Assembly (NCBI RefSeq): GCF_035825295.1
Contig: NZ_JAYMGI010000002.1
Coordinates: forward strand, 744,001 to 808,000
Source: Actinacidiphila sp. DG2A-62
GTDB taxonomy: Bacteria; Actinomycetota; Actinomycetes; Streptomycetales; Streptomycetaceae
Direction of reading: 5' to 3'
Length of the DNA stretch: 64,000 nt
Part shown: positions 26,236 to 34,205 of the stretch, piece after piece
How positions within the stretch are numbered: position 1 is the stretch's first letter
Layout: every line of letters begins with the position of its first letter
Notes under the pieces: generated by a model
The model's database searches: none
Told to the model about the DNA's origin: nothing
Seen by the model: only the letters and a program-made list of their open reading frames with translations
Position numbers and translations under genes: made by a program

Positions 26236-28019
26236 TCAGGGGACCGGGACGGGGAGAGGGGCGTTCCAGTGGCCGACCAGGGCGGCGTACCCCGGATGTC
26301 CGGCGAGCAGTTCGGCGTGGCTGCCGAACGCGTGGCCGTCCGCGTCGAGGATCAGCACCCGGTCGGCGCGGGCGGCGCTGCTCAGCCGGTGGGCGATCAC
26401 GACGAGGGTGCCGGGACGGCGGGCGAACGCGGACTCCACCGCCGCCTCGGCGGCGGGGTCCAGGTGGCAGGTCGCCTCGTCGAGGATCACCAGCGAGGCC
26501 GCCGAGGTGTACACCCGGGCCAGCGCGATCAGTTGACGCTCCCCGCTGGACAACGCCGCTGCCGGGTCGACGAGTTCGGCGTCGTAGCCGCCGAGTCGCG
26601 CCGCCAGCGGGCCGAGGCCGACCGCCGCCGCGGCCCGGTCCAGCGCCTCGTCGTCCGCGTCCGGCGCCAGGTAGGCGACGTTCTCCCGCAGGGTGCCGGG
26701 GAAGACGTACGCCTCCTGCGGCACCAGGGCGACCGTGGCGGCCCGTTCGGCGTCGGTGAGTCCGGCGATGTCGCGTCCGCCGACGGCGATCCGGCCCGCG
26801 TCCGGCCGTCCGATCCCGGCCAGCAGACCGGCCAGCGTCGACTTGCCCACGCCGCTCGGTCCGACCAGGGCCAGATGGCCGCCCTCGGGAAGGGTGAAGG
26901 ACACGTCGCGCAGGACGGGAGCGGCGTGCGGGCCGTGGGCGAAGGTGAGCCCGGACACGGCGAGTTCCGCGCCGGCCGGGTTCCCGGCGCCCCCGGCCGG
27001 CCGGTGCGGGGAGGCCGGACGCGGCTGGTCCGCCGGGCCGGCCGGGGCCGACGTCGCCGCCAGCCGCGCGGCCAGCACCCGCAGCTGGATGACGTAGCCG
27101 GCCGCCACCCCGGTCATCTGCTGGAGGGCCGGGATCAGATAGGCGGTGACGTAGCTGATAGCGCCGATCACGTCTCCGGGCGAGACCGCGCCCCGGCGCA
27201 CCAGCGACGGTCCGGCGAGCAGCAGGCCGAGGACGGGGAGCTGCCCGCCGATCAGCAGCACCGGGACGCGGAGCGCGGTCGTCCACGCCACCGTGTTCGC
27301 CGCGCGGACCGAGGCGTCGGCGGCCCGGGCCACCTCCGCGAGCGCCTCGCGGCGGGCCCCGAGGGCGGCGACGTCGCGCGCCGCCTCGACCACCGTGCCG
27401 GTCGCGGCCGCCACCCGCTCCTCGGCGAGCAGGAAGGCCGCCCTGCGCCGGGCCAGGGCCCGTGCCGCGGGGACGAACGCCGCCACGGCCGCCAGCAGCG
27501 GCGCCGCCACCACGAGCGCCATCCGCGGGTCCAGGGACGCCAGGCCGATCAGCGCGGCCACGAGGTTGACGCCGAGCGGCAGCGCCGTGCGCAGCAGGGC
27601 GCCGAGCGTGCCGCGCACCGCGTCGACCTGGCTGCTCAGCCGGTTCACGCCCGCGGCGTCCGGGCCCGCTCCCGGCAGGCCCTCGTGCACCGCCCGCCGC
27701 AGCGCGCCGCGCACGACCCGCCGCACCAGTTCGTCGCGCATCGGCTCGACGATCGCGGACAGCGGGTCGAACACCGCGCGCTGGGCGGCGGCGCGGACGC
27801 CGTACAGGGCGGCGATCGCGGTCAGCCAGAGGAGGCCGACGGCCGGGCGTCCGGCCAGGAAGCCCCGGTCGAGGGCGGTGGCCAGCATGCGTCCCGAGGC
27901 CAGCGCCGGCGCCGCCTGGACGGCCGACCAGCCCAGCGCCCGGAGCACGGACCGGCGGAGCCGGCCGTCGCCTCCCGCAACAGCCGCAGCCCCGGGTCAC
28001 GCCCCACGATGTCCCGCAT
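26236..28019 (-). CDS. ABC exporter (permease-ATPase fusion), likely frameshifted near the N-terminus
   Basis: A half-transporter with six helices and an ATPase domain: Walker A GPSGVGKST, Q-loop VPQEAYVF, signature LSSGERQ, Walker B LVILDEA, H-loop IAHR. The open frame 26236-27948 starts at a GTG (LRALGWSAV). A better start, ATG 28019 (MRDIVGRDPGLRLLREATAG) with a G-rich site upstream and 23-bp overlap with the preceding gene, is one frame off; the frames meet at a G/C run near 27956-27975, so a single-base indel is likely. It forms a heterodimer candidate with the upstream ABC gene and may export the class IV peptides. No C39 peptidase domain is present. Confidence 0.85.
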
Positions 28020-29835
28020 CACGCCCCCTGCTCCTCTCGTCGTCCACGTCGCCGCCGGTCTCTCGGGCACCGGTGTCCCAGGCGTCGGTCTGCGCCGCGT
28101 CCGCGGCGAACACCGCCCGGTACGCCGGGTCGCGCCACAGTTCGGCGTGCGTCCCGCGGGCCCTGATCCGGCCCGCTTCGAGCCAGACCACCTGGTCGCA
28201 GCGCGCGGCCGTGGCCATTCGGTGGGCCACCACGATCCGGGTGCGTCCGGCCAGCGCGCCGGTGACCGCCGCGCTGACCTCGGACTCGGTGACGGTGTCC
28301 AGCCCCGAGGTGGCGTCGTCCAGCACGTAGACCCGGGCCGGGCGGGCCAGGGTGCGGGCCAGGCCGAGCCGCTGCCGTTCGCCGCCCGAGAGCGGCACCC
28401 GCTCCAGCGGCGTGTCGTAGCCGTCGGGCAGCCGCCGGACGAAGCCGTCCGCCGCGGCCGTGCGCGCCGCGGCGTGCACGGCGGCCGCCGGCAGCGCGGG
28501 CCGGCCGTAGCCGATGGCCTCGCGGACGGTGCCGCCGAGCAGGACGGGACGTTCGAAGGCGTAGGTGACCGCGTCGCGCAGCGGGTCCTCGGCCAGCTCC
28601 GCGACGGGCCGTCCGTCGAGCAGCACCTCCCCCTCGTCGGGGTCGGTGAGCCGCCCGGGGAGTCCGGCCAGCGCGCTCTTGCCCGAGGCGGTGCGGCCGA
28701 CCAGCGCCACGCAGGCGCCGGCCGGGATGTCCAGGTCGATCCGGTCGAGCACCGCCGTCCCGGCCGCCGGACCGGCCGCACCGCTCCCGGCGGCCCGTAC
28801 GGTGACGGACCGGAAGGACACCGCTCCCGCGCCGGGAGCGGCGGCCGCGGTCCCGTACCCGACGCCGGGATGCGCGAACGTCCCGGCGAGGCGGCTCGCG
28901 GCGGCGCGGGCCTGGGCGAGCATGAAGAACGCGTCGATCTGCTGCACGGCGGGGAAGGCGAGCTGGAGGTAGCCGGCCACCGCCACCAGTTCTCCCGGCG
29001 AGAGTCGGCCGTCGGCCACGCCGAGGCCCGCCAGGGCGAGCACCAGCGCCTCGGTCAGCGAGGTGAGCAGGCCGAACTGCCAGACGGTGCCCTTCTGCAG
29101 CCGCCACATCCCGTACCCGGCGGCGGACACGTCCCGCAGCGGGGCGAGCACCCGGGCCGCCTCGCGGTCCAGGGTACCCGCGGCCCGGATGGTCCGCGCG
29201 CCGGAGAGCGCGGAGAGCAGCCGGCCGGCGATCTGGGACTGGGCGGCCAGGTACGCGCCCTGGACCGCGGTCACGTTCCCCACGAAGCGGCGGGCGGTCA
29301 GCGCCGTCGTCGGGACGACCAGCAGGAAGGCCAGTGCGCAGCGCCAGTCCAGCCACCACAGGGCGGCCAGCGCCGCGGCCGAACCGGTCACCGTCACGCC
29401 CCAGTCCGCTATCGCGACGGGCAGCGCCCCGGCCTGCTGGGTGGCCTGCGTGACCTGCGTGACGGCCTCGCCGGCCGGCACCGGCGAACGGCCGCCCTGG
29501 TCCAGCAGGTGGCCCACGGTGCGCAGTTGCAGCCAGCGGGTCCCGTAGGCGGCGCAGGAGACGCCCAGCGGCGCCATCACCGCGTCGCAGACCGCGCTGC
29601 CGGCCATCGTGGCGCCCCAGGTCAGCGCGGGGCCAACGCCGTCCCTGCCGTGCAGCACCGCGTTCACCGCGGCGGCCAGCAGGGCCGGCAGGGCCAGCGC
29701 GGCGGCGGTGCGCACCACCATCAGGGCGACCAGCAGGGACAGCCGGCCGCCGGTGTGGCGGACGGCGCCGGCCAGCAGCCGGCCCGCGCCCGGTGGCCGC
29801 TCCCCGCTCCCCGCGCCCGGATCGTTCCGTGTCAC
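27997..29835 (-). CDS. ABC exporter (permease-ATPase fusion)
   Basis: A 612-residue half-transporter. About six helices occupy residues 30-310; the ATPase has Walker A GRTASGKSA, signature LSGGERQR, Walker B VYVLDDATS (Asp-Asp where Asp-Glu is usual, suggesting a degenerate catalytic site) and H-loop VAHR. The pair with the 26236 gene therefore looks like an asymmetric heterodimer with one weak and one canonical site. It follows the four precursor genes on the same strand, 152 bases after the last. No N-terminal leader peptidase is present, so leader removal must come from elsewhere. Confidence 0.88.
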   Translation of the reverse strand: MTRNDPGAGSGERPPGAGRLLAGAVRHTGGRLSLLVALMVVRTAAALALPALLAAAVNAVLHGRDGVGPALTWGATMAGSAVCDAVMAPLGVSCAAYGTRWLQLRTVGHLLDQGGRSPVPAGEAVTQVTQATQQAGALPVAIADWGVTVTGSAAALAALWWLDWRCALAFLLVVPTTALTARRFVGNVTAVQGAYLAAQSQIAGRLLSALSGARTIRAAGTLDREAARVLAPLRDVSAAGYGMWRLQKGTVWQFGLLTSLTEALVLALAGLGVADGRLSPGELVAVAGYLQLAFPAVQQIDAFFMLAQARAAASRLAGTFAHPGVGYGTAAAAPGAGAVSFRSVTVRAAGSGAAGPAAGTAVLDRIDLDIPAGACVALVGRTASGKSALAGLPGRLTDPDEGEVLLDGRPVAELAEDPLRDAVTYAFERPVLLGGTVREAIGYGRPALPAAAVHAAARTAAADGFVRRLPDGYDTPLERVPLSGGERQRLGLARTLARPARVYVLDDATSGLDTVTESEVSAAVTGALAGRTRIVVAHRMATAARCDQVVWLEAGRIRARGTHAELWRDPAYRAVFAADAAQTDAWDTGARETGGDVDDERSRGRDAGHRGA

Positions 29836-29887
29836 CTCTCTCGTCCCTCCTTCCCTCGCCCCCGGGGATGCCCCCGGCGACGTCCCC

Positions 29888-29926
29888 GGGGATCTCCGCC
29901 GGGGATCTCCGCCGGGGATCTCCGCC
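29888..29926. repeat. Three 13-bp tandem repeats upstream of the ABC genes
   Basis: GGGGATCTCCGCC occurs three times in tandem, flanked by CCCCGGGGA/TCCCCGGGG palindromes, between the last precursor and the ABC exporter start. It could form stable RNA hairpins that separate high precursor expression from low transporter expression. Confidence 0.75.
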
Positions 29927-29987
29927 GGGGACGTCCCCGGGGACGGGGAGGGACGCCGGCGGTGTTCCGGCGCCCCTCCCCCGCCGC

Positions 29988-30131
29988 CTAGTTGGAGACC
30001 GTGCAGGTGGGGCCGCCGCAGGTGCTGCCGGTGCCGCAGGTGGGTCCCCCGCAGGTTTCCGTGGTGTTCAGCAGCGACGAGCTCTCCCAGTCGGCCGGCA
30101 GTGCTTGCAGGGCGTCCAGGTCGTGTTCCAT
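29988..30131 (-). CDS. Class IV-type lanthipeptide precursor 4 (distal)
   Basis: A 47-residue peptide, ATG start after GAGAGGAGG. The leader carries the LDALQALP motif (residues 5-12) shared by all four precursors. The C-terminal half holds four cysteines (27, 32, 38, 43), each directly preceded by Thr, in a repeated TCGGPTC framework. Encoded distal in the precursor array, before the ABC genes. Thr residues would be phosphorylated and eliminated by the LanL enzyme, then attacked by Cys. Confidence 0.85.
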   Translation of the reverse strand: MEHDLDALQALPADWESSSLLNTTETCGGPTCGTGSTCGGPTCTVSN

Positions 30132-30142
30132 CGCGTTCCTCC

Positions 30143-30179
30143 TCTCGTGGGGTCTCGTGGGGTCTCGTGGGGTCTCGTG
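30143..30179. repeat. TCTCGTG heptamers with 10-bp period upstream of precursor 4
   Basis: Four TCTCGTG heptamers (reading CACGAGA on the coding strand) with a 10-bp period lie 12-48 bases upstream of the precursor start, abutting its ribosome-binding site. The same heptamer array precedes precursor 2. Confidence 0.75.
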
Positions 30180-30223
30180 AAGTGTTCGGGGTCGTCAGAC
30201 GGTGGTGCGGGTCCCGGAGGCCG

Positions 30224-30346
30224 TCAGCCGGTGACCAGACAGGTGTCCGCGCACGTCTTGTTGGAGCAGGTCCAGGTGCAGATCTGCATCTCGGTGGTCT
30301 CCTGGCCGCCGGGCAGCGTCTGGAGCGCGTCGAGGTCGAGTTCCAC
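30224..30346 (-). CDS. Class IV-type lanthipeptide precursor 3
   Basis: A 40-residue peptide from a GTG. Leader motif LDALQTLPGG (5-14), then TTEM, then the core with Cys23, 27, 32 and 36; CTWTC is identical to the neighbour at 30358. Only 11 bases separate it from that upstream precursor, so the two are surely co-transcribed. GG at 13-14 is a possible protease site. Confidence 0.85.
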   Translation of the reverse strand: MELDLDALQTLPGGQETTEMQICTWTCSNKTCADTCLVTG

Positions 30347-30357
30347 GGTTCCTCCGG

Positions 30358-30477
30358 CTATTCGGTGAGCGTGCAGGTGGCGGGGCAGGAGTACGTGCTG
30401 CAGGTCCAGGTGCACTCCATCTCGGTGGTGTCCTCACCACCGGGGAGCAGCTCCAGCGCGTCGAGGTCGGCGTTCAC
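30358..30477 (-). CDS. Class IV-type lanthipeptide precursor 2
   Basis: A 39-residue peptide from a GTG after GAGAGGAGGAC. Leader LDALELLPGG then EDTTEM; core cysteines at 22, 26, 31 and 35 with Thr or Ser directly before the last three. Very close in sequence to precursor 3, so these two probably arose by duplication. Too short to be found by length-limited ORF calling. Confidence 0.85.
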   Translation of the reverse strand: MNADLDALELLPGGEDTTEMECTWTCSTYSCPATCTLTE

Positions 30478-30489
30478 GGCGTCCTCCTC

Positions 30490-30516
30490 TCTCGTGTCGT
30501 CTCGTGTCGTCTCGTG
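30490..30516. repeat. TCTCGTG heptamers with 10-bp period upstream of precursor 2
   Basis: TCTCGTG starts at 30490, 30500 and 30510, 13-39 bases upstream of the precursor start. It repeats the arrangement seen at 30143-30179 with different spacer bases, so heptamer and period are conserved rather than the spacer. Confidence 0.75.
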
Positions 30517-30566
30517 TCGCCTTCCGGTGCGTTCCGGCCGGCGCCGGAACGTCCGGGCGGGTGTGG

Positions 30567-30695
30567 TCAGTTGGTGGAGGTGCAGGTCTCACCGCCGCAG
30601 GTGTGGCCGAGGCCGCAGGTGACGGTGCAGGCCAACTGCGTCGTGGGCTCCTGCTCAGCCGGCAGGGCCTGCAGGGCGTCGAGGTCGATGTCCAC
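30567..30695 (-). CDS. Class IV-type lanthipeptide precursor 1 (proximal)
   Basis: A 42-residue peptide from a GTG after GAGAGGAGG. Leader LDALQALPAE; core cysteines at 23, 27, 33 and 38, the last three each preceded by Thr. It is the first small gene after the LanL enzyme (stop at 30765) and shares the C-X3-C-X4/5-C-X3/4-C spacing with the other three. Confidence 0.85.
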   Translation of the reverse strand: MDIDLDALQALPAEQEPTTQLACTVTCGLGHTCGGETCTSTN

Positions 30696-30764
30696 GGGTT
30701 CCTCCTCTCGGTGTGGTGCCGGGTGGGCGGCCGCGCGGGGGCGCGGCCGGGTTTCCCTCCGCGG

Positions 30765-33661
30765 TCAGGGGCGGTCCGCCATCCAGGGGCGGGGGCCGCC
30801 GTGGTCGAGCCGCAGGAGGAAGCTGATGACGCCGGCGGTTCCGGTCTGGTAGCCGGCCGTGAAGGCGGCGGCGCTCTCGTCCGGGACGAGGCGCAGGCCG
30901 CCCACCACCGCGTGGCGCGAGTAGAGCACGGTGGCGAGATCCTCGGCCCAGGCGCGGTAAGCGCCGTCGGGCTGGGCCGCGGCGAGGTCGAGCAGGAACT
31001 CGCCGTCCCCGGCGAGGCCGTGGCACACGGCCGTCGGGGAGGTCCAGGCCGCCGCGCGGACGGCCTGGGCTGCCTCCCGCGCGAGTCTGAGGTGCCGTTC
31101 GTCCCCGGTGGCCTGCCACAGCCGCAGCAGGAAGGTGCCGACGCCGGAGGAGCCGCTGCACCAGTGGTAGATCAGCCCGCTGCCGGGCTTCTCGTCCACG
31201 TCGGAGCGCCACCGCGCGCCGACCGGTCCGCGCTCGGCCTCCGCCGCCAGGGTCTGCCCGGCCGTGACCGCCAGCTCCAGGGCGGAGCGCTGTCCGGTCG
31301 CGTCCGCCGCGGCCAGCAGGAACGCGCCGATGCCGGCGACACCGTGCGCGAATCCGAGGTGCCGGATGCCCGCCAGTTTGGAGTCGAAGTCCGGGGGGAT
31401 CTGCCAGATCACCCGGTCTGCGGTGCGGTCGGCCGCGGCGGCGAGCGCGTCGGCGCACTCGGCGACCCGCTCCAGGAACTCGGCCGGCCGGTCGCCCGCC
31501 AGAACGTCAGCTGCGCGAGTCCGGAGCCGGCCGCGCCGTGGCAGATGTCCGGGTTGGGCCACACCACCGGGAGCGAGAGCGCCAGCTCCACGGCGTGGTC
31601 GGCGAGCGTGTCGTCGCCCAGGTGCCGGGCGGCGTCGTACAGCGCCCAGGCGGTGCCGGAGCGGCCGAAGTACAGGCCGGGCAGGAGCTGTGGGGCCTGC
31701 GTGCGGCGCCGGTCGATCCAGGAGGCGACGCGCCGTACGGCGTCCCGCAGGTCGGGGCGTTCCAGCGTCCGGTCCGCGCGGACCAGCAGCCCCAGCACGC
31801 CGGCCGCGCCGTACTGGACGTTGAGCGGGTCGGTGGAGTCGCCGAAGGCGCTGCCGGACCACAGGCGCGAGGCGGGGCCCTCGGGGTCGGCCATGTCGCG
31901 CAGCAGGTGGGCCAAGCCGTCGTCGACCAGTCCGGCCCGCAGTTCGGGCCCGGCGGTCGGGCGGTCCCGGCGGTCGCCGGAGCGCCGGACGGGGACGGGG
32001 GCGGGTTCGGCGACGGCCGCCGGCCCCGGCCGGGCGTCCTGTCCGCCGTCCGCCGCAGCCGTGCCCGCCGCCTCGACCCCGGCTTCGGCCTCGACCCCGG
32101 CTTCGGGTCCGGCCTCGGCCTCGGGTCCGGCCTCGGCCTCCGCCGCGGCTTCCGCGTCCGCATGCGCTGCCGCCTCCGCCGCCGCGTCGGCGAGGAATCC
32201 GGCCAGGCGCTCCAACGTCCAGCGGTCCTCCGGGCGTTCGGCCATCAGGCCGAGGATCGCCGGGGCGAGCAGCCGGGCCGCCGGACGCTCGTCGCCGACC
32301 AGCGACAGCACGCGGGCGATGCGCTCCCCCGCCGTGCGCTCCCCCGCCGTGCGGTCCGTCGGCCCGTGGGCCGGCCGCGCGGAGCCGGGGGCGTACGGAC
32401 CGCCCGGGGCGAAGGACGGCGGGATGCCGGTGGCCAGGAAGTACAGCACTCCGCCGAGGGCGTAGCGGTCGACCTCGGTCCCGTACGCGGGCCCGACCCG
32501 CGGCTCCGCGGTCTGCTCGGGCGCGCCGAACCCGGGGGTGTGGGCGCGCAGGATGCGGGTGCCGGGGGTGGTGGCCCACTCGGCGTCGATCAGCACCAGC
32601 CGGTCCTCGGGCGTGACCATGATGTTGTTCGGCGTGAAGTCCTGGTAGACGACGCCGCGCCGGTGCACCGCGTCGAGGAGCTCGCCGAGTTTGCGTGCGA
32701 GCGCCAGCACCTGGGGGACGGGCACGAAGCCGGGCTCCGCCCGCCGCTCGGTGACCCAGGAGGTGAGCGGCTGCCCCGGCACCAGGCTCTGCACCAGGAA
32801 GGCGTGGCCGTCCTCCTCGAAGGAGGCGACCAGCTCCGTGCACAGCCCGCTGAGCGCGGTGAGGTTGGCGGCTTCCCGCCGCAGGCAGGCCCGCGCGTCC
32901 TCGCCGGTCACGTTCACCGCCACGTGGGCGCGGGCCTGCTTGACGATGACCTCGGCGCCGGTGCGCTGGTCGAGCGCCCGGTACACCCCGCCGCGGGCCG
33001 AGTGCCGGATCGCCTCCCGCACCACGAACCGGCCGGCCAGCAGCACCGGCTTGGCGCCCTGGACGGTGGCCGGGCGCCCCGGCTCGCCGGGGAACGGCAG
33101 CGGCGCCCACGGCGGCGGGCTGAACCACGCCTTGCGGTGATCGTCCGTCAGCGTGCCGTCGGGGGCCCGCAGGCGCACCTCGAAGGAGCCGTCGTTGGTC
33201 AGCACGGGCACGCCGCTGAAGCCGCCGAACCGGTAGTGGACCAGGCTGCCCTTGCGGTAGGGGCGGTCGGACAGGATCGCCGGGCCGGGCAGCCCGGCGG
33301 TCGCGTCGTCCAGCCGGGCCGCCAGCTCCCGCAACTCGTCGTCGTCGCGCGGGTAGACCGTGACGATCTTGCCGCACTGGGCGCGGTCGTAGTTGCCGGA
33401 GGTCATCTCCTCGACGGTCTGCAGGTCCCGCGCCGTCTTGAAGGCGCAGCCGGCCCGGACCAGCACCGCCGCCGCGCGGTGCACGACCTCCGGCGCGGAC
33501 AGCCGGGTCGCCGAGACGTGCAGCTTCCACCCCTGGACGCGGCGCTCGTGCTCCGGTGGCGTCGCCCGGCACCAGACGCCGTCCTCCTCGACCTGCCAGT
33601 CCTGCTCGTCCAGCGTGGTGAGCACGGAACGCACCACGTCTGCGAGAGAAAATGTGAGCAA
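30765..33661 (-). pseudogene. lanL: Class IV-type lanthipeptide synthetase (LanL), frameshifted in this sequence
   Basis: About 965 residues if repaired. Phosphoserine/threonine lyase region first (GWKLHVSA, FKTARDL, LSDRPYRKGSLVHYRFG), then a kinase (VIVKQ, catalytic YQDFTPNN, metal-binding IDAE), a low-complexity Glu/Ala linker, then a LanC-like cyclase with ICHGAAG, HWCSG and AVCHG. Conserved Cys and Cys-His zinc ligands point to class IV rather than class III. At about 31478-31510 the frame changes after LTFWRATG; the lost register would be restored by one more copy of a 7-base unit (GCGACCG), so a repeat contraction or a read error is likely. The start is uncertain: TTG 33661 with GGGAG upstream, or GTG 33724. 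It heads a minus-strand operon of four precursors and two exporters. Confidence 0.82.
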
Positions 33662-33753
33662 CAGACCCCACTCCCCACGTCCGGCTGCCAGAGCCGGAGA
33701 CCCGGCCCGCGAACGGCTCCACACTGGCGCGGCCGACGGGGGCCGAGCATTGG

Positions 33754-33766
33754 GGGAATCCCTAGG
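33754..33766. promoter_or_regulatory. Possible PAS-LuxR-type palindrome upstream of lanL
   Basis: On the coding strand the sequence CTAGGGATTCCCCC lies between the terminator and lanL. It resembles the PimM-type operator CTVGGGAWWTCCCBAG (14 of 16 by eye). No PAS-LuxR gene is in the window, so assignment is weak. Confidence 0.3.
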
Positions 33767-33800
33767 CCCGCCCCGCGCTCCCCCGCGGGGTCCGCGAACG

Positions 33801-33838
33801 CCGTGTGGGCCGCACCCCCAGGGGTGCGGCCCACACGG
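33801..33838 (-). terminator. Strong hairpin terminator between LanM and LanL units
   Basis: A perfect 18-bp inverted repeat with a 2-base loop (arms 33801-33818 and 33821-33838). It lies 59 bases past the stop of the LanM precursor and before the lanL start, so it separates the two minus-strand transcription units. Confidence 0.85.
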
Positions 33839-33896
33839 ACTCACTCGGACGTACGCCCCGGCCGGCCCGGCGCAGGGGTCGGGCCGGCCGGGGCGG

Positions 33897-34082
33897 TCAG
33901 TGGATGGAGCAGTCGGAGCACAGCGTGGTGTCGCAGCAGCTGAACGACCACTGCCAGCTGCCGCCGATCACCCCGCCCCGCGCGACGTCGTCGATGTCGT
34001 ACGAGCTGACGGGGCTGGGGGCGGACGCTCCTTGGGGCGCGTAGCTCTTCCACGCGTGCACGACGCCGTTGTCCAGGTCCAT
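33897..34082 (-). CDS. lanA: Class II lanthipeptide precursor (LanA) with four cysteines
   Basis: A 61-residue peptide, ATG after AAGGAAGGG. The leader has an AWKSY segment (10-14) similar to the AWKNP of the other LanM precursor, then an acidic DIDDVARGGVIGG ending in a double glycine at 40-41, the normal class II cleavage site. The predicted core is residues 42-61 with Cys49, 50, 55 and 58 and Ser/Thr at 42, 46, 48, 52, 53, 56 and 59, plus two Trp. It lies downstream of its LanM, 123 bases away. No LanT with C39 peptidase is in the window. Confidence 0.88.
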   Translation of the reverse strand: MDLDNGVVHAWKSYAPQGASAPSPVSSYDIDDVARGGVIGGSWQWSFSCCDTTLCSDCSIH

Positions 34083-34205
34083 GGGGCGACCCTTCCTTTC
34101 GTTTCTGTCTCGGTGTCGGATGTGGTGCCGCGACCGCGCCGGGGGTCCCCGGCGCGTGCGCGCTTGGCGGTCCGCGCGAGCCGGTGAAGGGCCCTGTGCG
34201 CGGAC

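Noticed and set aside
24833..28000. 1055-codon minus-strand ORF through the LAL gene and ABC exporter
   Set aside because: Shadow of two real genes; no motif in this frame.
30765..33661. Calling the LanL enzyme class III
   Set aside because: The cyclase carries HWCSG and AVCHG zinc ligands, which class III enzymes lack; the intact class III enzyme at 41488 shows the difference.
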